Positions 9,117 to 19,200 of a stretch of 64,000 nucleotides of DNA are shown here, piece after piece. Both the position numbers and the translations under genes were made by a program. Within the stretch, counting starts at the first letter, position 1; the number at the start of each line of letters is the position of its first letter. The notes beneath the pieces are model-generated. The model was given only the letters and a program-made list of their open reading frames with translations, searched no databases and was not told the DNA's origin. The DNA is from Vibrio sp. D404a (GTDB lineage Bacteria; Pseudomonadota; Gammaproteobacteria; Enterobacterales; Vibrionaceae), in the NCBI RefSeq assembly GCF_030248535.1, contig NZ_JAHGAJ010000016.1, positions 62,001 to 126,000 on the forward strand. The letters are read 5' to 3'.

Positions 9117-9833
9117 ATGCAAACCCCGCAGATTCTTATCGTTGAAGATGAGCAAGTAACTCGTAACACTCTTAAGAGTATTTTTGAAGCAGAGGGATAT
9201 GCTGTTTTTGAGGCTAGCGACGGTGAAGAGATGCACCAAGTGCTGTCTGACAACCAAGTTAACCTTGTTATCATGGACATCAACCTACCTGGTAAGAACG
9301 GCCTTCTACTTGCACGTGAACTACGTGAGCAAGCAAATGTTGCGCTAATGTTCTTGACTGGTCGTGATAATGAAGTTGATAAAATCCTTGGTCTAGAAAT
9401 TGGTGCAGATGACTACATCACTAAGCCTTTCAACCCTCGTGAACTGACTATTCGCGCACGCAACCTTCTTAATCGTTCAATGAGCACAAGCTCTGTTCAA
9501 GAAGAGAAGCGCAGCGTTGAGAAGTACGAATTCAACGGTTGGGTTTTGGATATCAATAGCCGCTCTCTAGTAAGCCCAGACGGCGAAGGCTACAAGCTGC
9601 CTCGCTCTGAATTCCGTGCACTACTGCACTTCTGTGAGAACCCAGGCAAGATCCAAACACGTGCTGACCTTCTTAAGAAGATGACAGGCCGTGAGCTTAA
9701 GCCACATGACCGTACAGTAGACGTAACAATCCGTCGTATCCGTAAGCACTTTGAATCTGTATCTGGCACGCCAGAGATCATTGCTACGATCCACGGTGAA
9801 GGCTACCGTTTCTGTGGTGACTTAGAAGACTAA
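9117..9833 (+). CDS. arcA: Two-component response regulator ArcA
   Basis: ArcA is the OmpR-family regulator that represses aerobic metabolism genes when phosphorylated by ArcB. The 238-residue length equals E. coli ArcA. The receiver domain (residues 1-120) has the phospho-acceptor Asp54 in VIMDINLPG, acidic residues 10-11 and Lys in [11 protein letters not shown] winged-helix DNA-binding domain follows (residues 135-234, ending [13 protein letters not shown]). The frame is open back to 9012, but [12 protein letters not shown] at 9117 matches E. coli exactly in position, and AGGT lies upstream. It is monocistronic with a strong terminator. Its kinase gene arcB lies close by on the opposite strand, so the pair is linked here, whereas in E. 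coli they are far apart. Confidence 0.97.
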   Translation: MQTPQILIVEDEQVTRNTLKSIFEAEGYAVFEASDGEEMHQVLSDNQVNLVIMDINLPGKNGLLLARELREQANVALMFLTGRDNEVDKILGLEIGADDYITKPFNPRELTIRARNLLNRSMSTSSVQEEKRSVEKYEFNGWVLDINSRSLVSPDGEGYKLPRSEFRALLHFCENPGKIQTRADLLKKMTGRELKPHDRTVDVTIRRIRKHFESVSGTPEIIATIHGEGYRFCGDLED

Positions 9834-9866
9834 TTTATCGGATGGGTATACCATCTAGATGAATCG

Positions 9867-9900
9867 AAAAAGGGAGAGTGCTCAGCACTCTCCCTTTTTT
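9867..9900 (+). terminator. Rho-independent terminator of arcA
   Basis: GGGAGAGTGC and GCACTCTCCC pair perfectly around TCA and are followed by six T. The A run before the stem could also serve the convergent transcript. Confidence 0.95.
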
Positions 9901-9920
9901 AATATCCGTTTCACGCGGCA

Positions 9921-9948
9921 CGAATAGCATGCTTGATCATGCTATTCG
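9921..9948. repeat. Perfect 11-bp inverted repeat downstream of the lipoprotein gene
   Basis: CGAATAGCATG and CATGCTATTCG flank a 6-base loop, 16 bp beyond the end of the minus-strand lipoprotein gene. No T run follows on either strand, so it is not a typical intrinsic terminator. It may stabilise or punctuate the 3' end of the arcB-lipoprotein transcript. Confidence 0.6.
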
Positions 9949-9963
9949 ACCTTTCAGTAATAC

Positions 9964-10404
9964 TTAATAAACGGTGTCGACTTTCACATCTTTCTCGACC
10001 AACCACTTCACGGTCTCACCGTCTTTTAGCTCAACAGCCACATCCACAGGCTTATCACTGTCTATCTCAAGCTGCCACACAAACGCCACTTCCCATTGGG
10101 TTTGGCTGTGCGTTCTTAAATCAAGATCATCGCTGGTCACCAGTAGAGTATCCGCACCCTGTTTTACAGTCAGGCTTTCAACAGCAAGCGTGGCTGGAAG
10201 CTGAGTGTCTGATTCAAGGTAAATAGCACCATGCAAAGTCTTGTCTTGGCTTTCACCAATGGTTGGCATCTTGTTCAACCACAGGTTGCTTTTCATAGTG
10301 ATTGTCGTCTCAGCCACTTCGACTTGATTATCTTGTTGCCATTCAACCTGAGCCGTTGAACAGCCTGCCAGTGCGATGACACAGGCCAATGCTAATTTCT
10401 TCAT
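9964..10404 (-). CDS. Putative lipoprotein of unknown function downstream of arcB
   Basis: The 146-residue product has a lipoprotein signal peptide with lipobox LAGC (Cys15), followed by STAQ. There is no Asp at +2, so outer-membrane sorting is likely. The mature part has regular beta-strand-like alternation (LPATLAVESLTVKQG, WEVAFVWQLEI) and one cysteine. I do not recognise a domain. The start ATG is 7 bp after the arcB stop with AGAGG upstream, so it is almost certainly co-transcribed with arcB. That is positional evidence only and does not show a role in redox sensing. Confidence 0.75.
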   Translation of the reverse strand: MKKLALACVIALAGCSTAQVEWQQDNQVEVAETTITMKSNLWLNKMPTIGESQDKTLHGAIYLESDTQLPATLAVESLTVKQGADTLLVTSDDLDLRTHSQTQWEVAFVWQLEIDSDKPVDVAVELKDGETVKWLVEKDVKVDTVY

Positions 10405-10411
10405 TATTCTA

Positions 10412-12757
10412 TTACCTCTGCTTTAACCAACGTTTTAAGACTTCAATGTCGTTTTGGTATTCATTGCTGATCTCATCAACCCAGTCGGAGATGTTCTCCC
10501 ACCATGCTGGTAAGTCGGGTGATTGCGCTTTTTGAGCCACTTGCTGGATACGTTTTAGACCTATCGAGCCGGCCGCCCCTTTTATCTTATGCGCCTCAGA
10601 CACAATGTTGGCCTGATCTTTCGCGACCATATTCGAGTTAAGAATCTCCATATAGTCTGGCATCATCTCTTCAAACATCGCGATACTGTCGAGTACAGGC
10701 TTAGGTCCAACAATATCAACATAAGACTCTAGCATCTCAATATCAAGCAGGCTGGTGTCGATCGACGTGATTTTCGGTTCAACAACGCGAGCCTCTTCAA
10801 TCGGTTGAGGTATCTCTTGTTGTTTATTCTCAATCAATTTGGCAATCACGTCCTGAATCGCTTTGACCGACAACGGCTTACTGATGGCGTCATCCATGCC
10901 TTTATTGAGGTACTCTTTTTTGTTGTTGAGCACATTGGCTGTCAAGGCAACTAAAGGCGGTAGCTCAGAGTATTTCTCGCGGTAGTATTTGGCGATATCA
11001 AACCCTGTCATATCTGGGAGCTGGATATCAAGAAGAACCAAATCAAACTCTTGCGGATTAAAGGCAATCTGCGCCTCTTTACCCGTCATCACCACAGTCA
11101 CTTGATGACCTAGACTTTCTAGTAGTGAGCGAGCCACCGTGACATTCAGCTCGATGTCTTCCACCATGAAGATGTTCAATTGAGACTGCTTTCTTGGGGT
11201 CTTAACTAAGGCCTGCGTATCGTGATTGACCGGCACTCGAATAGAGACCGTAAAGGTACTGCCAAAGCCCTCTTCACTGCTGACTGTAATGTCGCCATCC
11301 ATCATGTTAATCAGCTGCTTCGAGACGGCTAAACCAATCCCCGTACCGACTGCATGCAGGTTGTCTGAGCCGGATTTCACTTGGTAATACATCGCAAAGA
11401 TCTTGTCGATTTCGCTCTCTGGAATGCCGATACCGGTATCTTCAACCTCCATCGTAATATGAGCGAAGTCGTCTTCAATATCGGCACTAACCGTCATCAC
11501 CACGCCACCATCTTTGGTGAACTTCATCGCATTACTGACAAGATTCCACAGAACCTGACGTAGGCGAGTACCATCGACCTCAACAGCGGTTGGCAGCTCA
11601 GACAATCTTTCAAGATCAAACCTCAATCCCTTCTGTTCTGCCATCAATGCCGAGATACTCTCCATTTCAGAAACGAAGTCTTCGAAGTTGATTGGCGTTG
11701 GGAACAGCTCTAGTTTGCGACGATCAAACTTGTCCATATCAATGATGTCATTAAAGATGTTACCCAGCGTGACCGCACTGACTTTAATGGTCTGCATGTG
11801 CTTGCGCTGCTCTGTGGTCAGCTGACTATCGAGAAGCATACGACTGAGGCCGACAATTCCGTTCAGTGGTGTGCGCAGCTCATGACTGATGGTTGAGATG
11901 AAGGTAGTTTTATCGCGACTGGCTTTCTCAAGTGATTCTTGGTGCTCTTTACGCTCGGTGATATCACGGCCAAAGCCGACCAAGCCTAAGTGGCGACCAT
12001 CTTTGCTGTAGAAAGGGACTTTACGCAGTTCAAAGTAGTTCTTGCGCCCGTCTGGGTACTCAAGCCACTGCTCGTAGGTCACTGCTTGATTGTCTGCGAA
12101 CACCTTTTCATCGGTTTCCACCACCTGTTGAGCGACCTCTTTGCTGTAGACATCCCATGGTGTTAAGCCAACGAGGTCTTTCTCTGTTTTTCCGGTTAGC
12201 TCTTCCACCGCTCGGTTACATCCTGAGAAAACCCCGTCTTCGTTACGGTAGTAGATAAGGTCAGGAGAGGCATCGATAAACGAACGCAGCAGTGCGGTTC
12301 TTTCTGCCAGCTCTAGCTGAGTACGCTCACGTTGAAAGACTTCGTTTTCAAGATCTTGCATCGCTTCGGCACGCGCTTCTTCCGCTTTCTCACGCTCTTC
12401 AATCTCTTGATTGAGCTTTTCGATATTGAGCTTCAATTTGCTGTTTAGCTCTTGGTCACGCTCACGCATGTCCCCTAGTTTAGAGACTAACTTAGCCAAG
12501 CGCTGTCGAGATTCTTCAAGCTGATCAACAACTACAGAAAGGAAATAGACGGCCCAAGGTGTAATAACAAGGCCAAAGAAAACAGAACGAACAATATCGA
12601 TATCATCAACATTGCCCTTAAGAGCCAGAGTGATACCTACTTGAACCACAACAGCAAGCGCAACCAATGCTAATGCGAGTAGAATAGAGAATCGGACGAT
12701 ACCCAGCTTTACGAGCAGATCAACGTAATACTGAGCGAGATTTTTCATGGGTTTCAT
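10412..12757 (-). CDS. arcB: Aerobic respiration control sensor kinase ArcB (tripartite hybrid kinase)
   Basis: ArcB senses the quinone redox state and phosphorylates ArcA. The 781-residue protein follows E. coli ArcB (778) throughout: two membrane segments (about 21-45 and 58-77), a coiled linker, a PAS domain (about 155-270), a kinase core with His292 in FISTISHELRTPLNG and G boxes DTGIGIPE and GTGIGLAVS, a receiver with Asp577 in LVLLDIQLPD, and a C-terminal HPt domain with His723 in EAHKIKGAAGS. Of the two redox-active cysteines described in E. coli (Cys180, Cys241), Cys180 is kept (FSGC), but the aligned position 241 is Tyr (DGRKNYFELRK). The ATG at 12757 has GGAG six bases upstream. It sits between a diguanylate cyclase gene and a lipoprotein gene. 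Confidence 0.97.
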   Translation of the reverse strand: MKPMKNLAQYYVDLLVKLGIVRFSILLALALVALAVVVQVGITLALKGNVDDIDIVRSVFFGLVITPWAVYFLSVVVDQLEESRQRLAKLVSKLGDMRERDQELNSKLKLNIEKLNQEIEEREKAEEARAEAMQDLENEVFQRERTQLELAERTALLRSFIDASPDLIYYRNEDGVFSGCNRAVEELTGKTEKDLVGLTPWDVYSKEVAQQVVETDEKVFADNQAVTYEQWLEYPDGRKNYFELRKVPFYSKDGRHLGLVGFGRDITERKEHQESLEKASRDKTTFISTISHELRTPLNGIVGLSRMLLDSQLTTEQRKHMQTIKVSAVTLGNIFNDIIDMDKFDRRKLELFPTPINFEDFVSEMESISALMAEQKGLRFDLERLSELPTAVEVDGTRLRQVLWNLVSNAMKFTKDGGVVMTVSADIEDDFAHITMEVEDTGIGIPESEIDKIFAMYYQVKSGSDNLHAVGTGIGLAVSKQLINMMDGDITVSSEEGFGSTFTVSIRVPVNHDTQALVKTPRKQSQLNIFMVEDIELNVTVARSLLESLGHQVTVVMTGKEAQIAFNPQEFDLVLLDIQLPDMTGFDIAKYYREKYSELPPLVALTANVLNNKKEYLNKGMDDAISKPLSVKAIQDVIAKLIENKQQEIPQPIEEARVVEPKITSIDTSLLDIEMLESYVDIVGPKPVLDSIAMFEEMMPDYMEILNSNMVAKDQANIVSEAHKIKGAAGSIGLKRIQQVAQKAQSPDLPAWWENISDWVDEISNEYQNDIEVLKRWLKQR

Positions 12758-12884
12758 TTAGCGCTCCATGCGATAAGACTAGCAACATTCTACCCTGTTT
12801 GAACAAGGGAGGTAAGCTAGCCATATCACATGCAACACCGATGTGAGGATTTAATTGAGTCTATTCACTTACAGTGATTCAAAC

Positions 12885-14657
12885 TCATGAACCTAAAGTA
12901 TGAAGACGCCCAGTAGAATTAGGGTGAACGCTGGTTTGATTACGGCCATCAGCCTTGGCTTGATAGAGTGCGCTGTCGGCCAATGCCACGGCAGATTCCA
13001 TCTCATCATCAAGTGTTGGAATGTAAGAGACGACGCCGATACTCACGGTTATCCACTCAGAGACAAGTGACTTTTCATGAACGATGCCTAAGCTTTGAAT
13101 CTCATCATGAACTCGCTGAGCAACAAGTTGAGCCCCCTCTGTTGCCGTGTTTGGCAAGATAAACGCGAACTCTTCACCACCGTAACGAGCGACACAGTCA
13201 GACGATCGGTTCAGCACACGCTTAAAGGCTTTCGATACCTGAATCAAGGCATCATCACCCTGTTGGTGCCCGTAAAAATCGTTATAACCTTTAAAGTAAT
13301 CAATATCACACAGCATGATGGTCAATGGCTGCTTCTCTCGAACGTGGAAATGCCATAATGTCGAAAGCTGCTCATCAAAGCGACGACGGTTAGAAACTTG
13401 CGTTAAGCTGTCTAAGAAACTCAAGCGTTCGAGCTCAAGGTTCGCCTCTTCTAATTTCTGCTCTGCAAGGTAGCGCTCTGAGATATCTCGAGCCATGATC
13501 AGCACGCCACTGGTACTGGATGCCGGATCTTTAAAGGGCGATTTCACCACGTCATACCAAGTAAATTCCCCATCACTGGAAACCACTTTATCGATATAAC
13601 GAAGCGACTTTCCTTGATGTAAAACTTGATGATCGGAATCAGACAAGCGCAGATACATGCTGTTTGGTACCACATCCTGTAGACGCTTACCAACGAGATC
13701 ACTGACCTCAGAGATCCCAAGCGCAGCAACGAAAGGCTTATTACACGCTTGGTAGACCATGTTCTCATTAAAGATACCGATCGAGTCCGGACTGGCTTCT
13801 AAGATATTTTGCAGGATGGTATCACGCTGAGCCAGCGCCACTTCGGTGTCTTTACGCTTCTCCATCTCATCGCGTAACTGCTGCTGCATATCATGCCAAT
13901 CGGTCACATCATGGCTAATTGAGAGTGTGCCAATCGTCTCCCCACTGCTACCAATCAATACACTTTGATAGGTTTCCAGTAGGCAGCTTTTTCCTTCTTG
14001 ATCTGTGGTCCAGCTGCGCTGACTGACGCGTCCTTTCAATGCACCACTTGAGACACTCTGAGTGCCCTCTTCCAGACGACCATGCCAGAATTTTTTAAAC
14101 GATCGGTTGCTGGCAACCAGTTCGCCCTTTTGATCTTTAACGTGAATTAATTCTGATAACGAGTCCAAAGCGGTACGAGCGACATTCAATGCGCGCAGCT
14201 CTTGAGACTGTTCTTCACTGGAGTGTTTATGAGGCGTTGCATAGATCATCCATACTCGCTTACCACGGAAGATCATTTTTCGGCCAATCACATTGATCTT
14301 AAAAGATTCAAATTCAGATGGTGCCCACATCATTCGCAGTTCAAATGCGTGGTCACTCTGGTGACGGGAAAGATGCTCGATAAAGCTGTGTTTGCTGTCA
14401 CTTGTCGGGTAGCGAAAATGACTCCCCATCTGGCGGATCCCCAACAACTGCATCGCTTGACGGTTGGTGTGCACGATCTCGCCGCGCTTTAGTTCAATCA
14501 AACACAGTGGAGAGGGAGTAGCGAGTACCAGCTGTTCGATATGAGCTTGATAACGGGAATAGAGATACCAGCCGAACAAGGTAAACAGTAATAGGGTCAC
14601 AATAAACGATCCATAACAAATCGCATTATCCCACAACCAAGTCATCAACGGTTCCAT
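12885..14657 (-). CDS. Membrane-anchored PAS-PAS-GGDEF diguanylate cyclase
   Basis: The 590-residue protein begins with one hydrophobic segment (about residues 15-33), followed by PAS-like regions. The clearest are near 165-270 and 285-410, the latter ending ILIMARDISER. A C-terminal GGDEF domain starts at LDSLTQVSNRRRFDEQL. The active-site motif is GGEEF (residues 493-497), a catalytically competent form. An RxxD inhibitory site (RSSD, 484-487) sits exactly five residues before it, so it should make cyclic di-GMP and be product-inhibited. A short coiled stretch links PAS and GGDEF. It lies between yhcC and arcB on the same strand with gaps of 121-127 bp, so co-transcription is possible but not shown. 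The signal sensed is unknown. Confidence 0.92.
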   Translation of the reverse strand: MEPLMTWLWDNAICYGSFIVTLLLFTLFGWYLYSRYQAHIEQLVLATPSPLCLIELKRGEIVHTNRQAMQLLGIRQMGSHFRYPTSDSKHSFIEHLSRHQSDHAFELRMMWAPSEFESFKINVIGRKMIFRGKRVWMIYATPHKHSSEEQSQELRALNVARTALDSLSELIHVKDQKGELVASNRSFKKFWHGRLEEGTQSVSSGALKGRVSQRSWTTDQEGKSCLLETYQSVLIGSSGETIGTLSISHDVTDWHDMQQQLRDEMEKRKDTEVALAQRDTILQNILEASPDSIGIFNENMVYQACNKPFVAALGISEVSDLVGKRLQDVVPNSMYLRLSDSDHQVLHQGKSLRYIDKVVSSDGEFTWYDVVKSPFKDPASSTSGVLIMARDISERYLAEQKLEEANLELERLSFLDSLTQVSNRRRFDEQLSTLWHFHVREKQPLTIMLCDIDYFKGYNDFYGHQQGDDALIQVSKAFKRVLNRSSDCVARYGGEEFAFILPNTATEGAQLVAQRVHDEIQSLGIVHEKSLVSEWITVSIGVVSYIPTLDDEMESAVALADSALYQAKADGRNQTSVHPNSTGRLHTLGS

Positions 14658-14778
14658 CTACCCTCTATCTATATATAGCTTGAATCGAAGAGATGTTATC
14701 ACTATTTGATATTTTTATCTCTACAAGCGACAGAGGGTTGCGAGCGCGTTAGGCTTCCACTCCGGTTGAGGCGCTCAA

Positions 14779-15729
14779 CTAAGACGGGTTAAGTTGTGGC
14801 AGTGTGTACTCGAATGCCTCACCATGTAGGCAGCCCTGTGCACCACTTTTATCCAAAGCACGACCAATTTCCGTCATCGCTAACCAGCGGTTCTCGCACC
14901 ACAGTGGTGATAGCAACGTCGGCCTGCGCGCTGCAGAAGACACACGATGATAAATCACCTCAGCAGGTGTGCGTTGAATCATCTCTTTGGCAATATCGAC
15001 ATACTCTTCTAAAGAAGGCGCTTCCAGCTTGCCCGCTTTCCATGCCTTAGCCATCGTTGAGCCTTCAACAATATGTAAGCCGTGCAGTTTGATTCCATCG
15101 GTACCAACGTTTAAAACGCGATCTAACGTTTCAAGGTTGTCAGCTTTGGTCTCTTTAGGTAGACCAACGATCAAATGAGTACAGACTTTGATGCCAAGAG
15201 CTCGTGCGCGCTTGGTAATGGTTTCGTAAATCGCAAAATCATGCCCACGATTGATACGCTTAAGCGTTTGATCATTTGCCGTTTGTAGCCCTAACTCCAG
15301 CCAGATTTCATAGCCCTGTTTGACGTAACCGGCCAACAGTTCCAATACTGAATCCGGCACACAATCAGGACGTGTACCAACACACAAACCAACAATGTCG
15401 GCACCCGGTGCTTTGAGCGCTTCTTCGTACATGTTTTTAAGCACCTGCACCTCAGCATAAGTACTGGTGTAGGCTTGAAAATAAGCTAGATACTTTTTGG
15501 CGCGCGCAATCTCTCCCGCTCTATCGGTCAGCTGAGCGGCGATGCTTTGTACCTGAGTCTGCTCATCGGCAAACGACGCCACATTACAAAACGTACACCC
15601 ACCGCGACCTATCGTGCCATCGCGGTTAGGACAACTGAAACCACCATGCAGGGTGAGTTTATGGACCTTTTCGCCATAGCGACGTTGGAGATCTTGACCA
15701 ATCGTATTGACCAATTCGTGTAATTGCAT
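14779..15729 (-). CDS. yhcC: Radical SAM protein YhcC (TIGR01212 family)
   Basis: The 316-residue protein closely resembles E. coli YhcC, a radical SAM protein of unknown substrate. The iron-sulfur cysteines are in SCPNRDGTIGRGGCTFCNV (first Cys, then CTFC), a longer-spaced variant of the CX3CX2C motif typical of this family. The downstream segments LCVGTRPDCVPD and LELGLQTANDQTL are family hallmarks, and the C-terminal region ends SSAARRPTLLSPLWCENRW. E. coli yhcC also neighbours arcB and gltBD, so the neighbourhood is old. The start ATG has only a weak ribosome site. It is divergent from gltB across a 531-bp interval. Confidence 0.93.
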   Translation of the reverse strand: MQLHELVNTIGQDLQRRYGEKVHKLTLHGGFSCPNRDGTIGRGGCTFCNVASFADEQTQVQSIAAQLTDRAGEIARAKKYLAYFQAYTSTYAEVQVLKNMYEEALKAPGADIVGLCVGTRPDCVPDSVLELLAGYVKQGYEIWLELGLQTANDQTLKRINRGHDFAIYETITKRARALGIKVCTHLIVGLPKETKADNLETLDRVLNVGTDGIKLHGLHIVEGSTMAKAWKAGKLEAPSLEEYVDIAKEMIQRTPAEVIYHRVSSAARRPTLLSPLWCENRWLAMTEIGRALDKSGAQGCLHGEAFEYTLPQLNPS

Positions 15730-16260
15730 GAGGGGTACACCAAATCTAAATAAGAATGAATATCAATTTCATCTATGTAAGTTAATTACAGAATTTCATA
15801 AATGAAGCCGGGCAGCTTACTGAAAAGTGTTTGCGAGACACCTAACAAATATCAATAAAAATGCAAAAAAGCGGCTCTATTTGCCTAATGTTGCACAATT
15901 GTTATGCAAAAAATTCAGATGGATACGAAAAAAATGGTCTACATCGTTCAACTTTCATTGCAATTATCCTTAACAAAATTGTAGGATACTTACACATATT
16001 GGCCTTTTTTGAGCAATTTATTACAACTCAAACTTGCTAATAAGTCGGTGTTATCCAAATCCCACCTATATAAACCACTAGTTTGTGGTCAAAAATAAAT
16101 GGATATCACTAAGGATTGTTTTTCTCGCAAAATTTTTCCTGCGAGAGACAGAAAGGACTCAAACCGCCAGCACAGGCAGGTTTAGACTCATAAATATAAA
16201 AGGACAAGGCTGACTAAGTGCAAACTAGTTACGCCTAGATTTAACTGGAAGGATGTATCT
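15730..16260. promoter_or_regulatory. yhcC-gltB divergent intergenic region with a long gltB leader
   Basis: This AT-rich 531-bp region has no convincing ORF. It must hold the gltBD promoter and probably the yhcC promoter. Near gltB there are two possible stem-loops: TCTCGC/GCGAGA around 16123-16146, and AACC-GCC pairing with GGC-A-GGTT around 16161-16183. GGAAGGA precedes the gltB start. E. coli gltBD is Lrp-controlled, but I cannot assign Lrp sites here. Confidence 0.5.
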
Positions 16261-19200
16261 ATGGTAGATCAAGAGCAGAACTCACAGGGTCTGTATACTC
16301 CTGAATTGGAGCATGACGCTTGTGGTATCGGTTTTGTAGCTCACCTAAAAAACCGTAAGTCTCATGAAGTAGTGACCCAAGCACTAGATATGCTAGCTCG
16401 AATGGAACACCGTGGTGGCCAAGGCTGCGATCCGTGTTCAGGTGATGGCGCAGGTATCTTGCTGCAAAAACCACACGAATTTCTACTTGAAGAGACGGTA
16501 AAGCTGGGTATCAAGCTGCCATCTTTTGAAAAATACGGTGTTGGTGTTGTACTTTTCCCTAAAGATGAACACAAACGCGCACAGTGTCGTGACATTCTGG
16601 AGCGCAATGCACAACGCCTAGAGTTAGAAGTAATCGGTTACCGTGTGTTGCCAACTGATAACTCAATGATCGGCGCAGACCCACTGAGCACAGAGCCTCA
16701 ATTCGAGCATGTATTTATCTCTGGTGGTCCAGGTATCACACCTGAAGAGTTAGAGCGTAAACTGTACGTTCTACGTAACTACACGGTTCGAGTATGCCTT
16801 GAGAGTGTGTCTAACATTGGTGATGACTTCTACATCAACTCTATGTCTTACAAGACGGTTGTGTACAAGGGTCAACTAACCACTGAACAAGTACCTCAGT
16901 ACTTCCTAGACCTACAAAACCCAACGATGGTAAGTGCTCTTGCGCTAGTTCACTCTCGTTTCTCTACCAATACATTCCCTCGCTGGCGTCTAGCACAGCC
17001 TTTCCGTTACATCGCTCACAACGGTGAAATCAACACAGTTCGCGGCAACCTGAACTGGATGAAAGCCCGTGAAGCGATCATCGAATCTGACCTGTTCACT
17101 CAGGCTGAGATCGACATGCTACTGCCTATCTGTCAGGAAGGCAGCTCGGATTCATCTAACTTCGATATGGCACTTGAGCTCCTAGTTCTATCTGGTCGCA
17201 GCCTGCCACACGCATTAATGATGATGATCCCTGAAGCATGGCAAGAAAACAAAAACATGGATCCAACTCGTCGCGCGTTCTACCAGTACCACGCGAACGT
17301 AATGGAACCGTGGGATGGCCCGGCATCTGTATGTTTCACTGACGGTGTTCAAGTAGGTGCAACCCTTGACCGTAACGGTCTACGCCCTTCTCGCTACACA
17401 GTGACCAAAGATGACTTCCTAGTAATGGCTTCAGAGTCTGGTGTTGTTGAAATCGAACCAGAGAACGTTGAGTTCCGTGGTCGTCTACAACCAGGTCGTA
17501 TCTTCGTCGCTGACCTAGAGCAAGGTCGCATCATTTCTGATGAAGAAGTGAAGGACGGCATTGCATCAGCACAGCCATACGAGAAGTGGGTTGAAGAGAA
17601 CCTACTGAGCCTGAAAAAACTGCCAGATGCGAGCAACGAATTCAGCCAGCCTTCACCAGAGAAGCTACTGCACAAGCAGCAAGCGTTTGGTGTCAGCTCT
17701 GAAGAAGTCAACGAAATCATTGTACCGATGGCGAAAGATGGTAAAGAGCCACTTTCTGCAATGGGTGCCGACTGGCCGCTAGCGATTCTTTCGCACCAGT
17801 CACAACATCTATCAAACTACTTTAAGCAGCTGTTTGCTCAGGTAACTAACCCGCCAATCGACCCGATTCGTGAGCGCATGGTTATGTCGCTGAACACTTA
17901 CCTAGGTAAGGATCAGAACCTACTTGCTGAGTCTCCAGAACACTGTCAAAAAGTAGAGCTTGAGTCGCCAGTTCTATCTAACTCTGAGCTAGAAAAACTG
18001 CGTGCTATCGATAATGAGCACCTTCAAGCGAAAACGCTAGACATCGTATTCCAAGCAAGCGAAGACGAAGGAAAACTAGAGCGCGCACTTAAGCGTATCT
18101 GTCAGTACGCAGAAGATGCAGTTATCGATGGTTACTCAATCATCCTTCTAACTGACCGTGCGGTTAACTCTAACCACGCAGCAATCCCAGCAATGCTGGC
18201 GGTTGGCGCAGTTCACCACCACCTAATCCGTAAGGGTTTGCGTGCGAAGTGTGACATCGTGGTTGAGACAGGTGATGCGCGTGAGACGCACCACTTTGCA
18301 ACTCTGATCGGTTACGGCGCAAACGCTATCAACCCATACCTAGTTATTGAAACTATGGTTGATCTGCAGCGTACGAAGAAGCTTGATCCAGAGACAAACG
18401 TTCGCGAACTGTTCGAAAACTACCGTAAATCAATCAACGGCGGTCTTCTGAAGATCTTCTCGAAGATGGGTATCTCTACGCTGCAGTCTTACCACGGTGC
18501 ACAGATCTTTGAAGCGCTTGGTATCAGCAAGTCTGTGGTTGATAAGTACTTCACTGGTACGGTTTCACGTATCCAAGGTCTAACGATCGATGACATCGCG
18601 AAGGAAGTTCTAGTACGTCACCGTATCGGTTTCCCAACGCGTGAAATCCCAGTACAAGTTCTTGATGTTGGTGGTGTTTACCAATGGAAACAACGTGGTG
18701 AAAAACACCTGTTTAACCCTGAGACTATCTCACTACTACAAGAATCAACGCGCAACAAAGACTACGCTCAGTTCAAGAAATACGCGAAAGCGGTAGATGA
18801 CCAAGGCGATAACGCAGCAACGCTACGTAGCCAACTAGACTTTGTTAAGAACCCAGCAGGTTCAATCCCGCTAGAAGAAGTTGAGCCAATCGAAAACATC
18901 CTCAAGCGTTTCGCAACAGGTGCAATGTCATTCGGTTCGATCTCTTACGAAGCGCACTCAACACTGGCAGTAGCGATGAACCGCATTGGCGCGAAGTCGA
19001 ACTCTGGTGAGGGTGGTGAAGACCCAATGCGTTTCGAGCGCAAAGAGAACGGTGATTGGGAACGCTCTGCAATCAAACAGGTTGCATCGGGCCGTTTCGG
19101 CGTGACGTCTTACTACCTGACTAACGCAGATGAGCTACAAATCAAGATGGCTCAAGGCGCGAAACCAGGTGAAGGTGGTCAACTACCAGGTGATAAGGTT

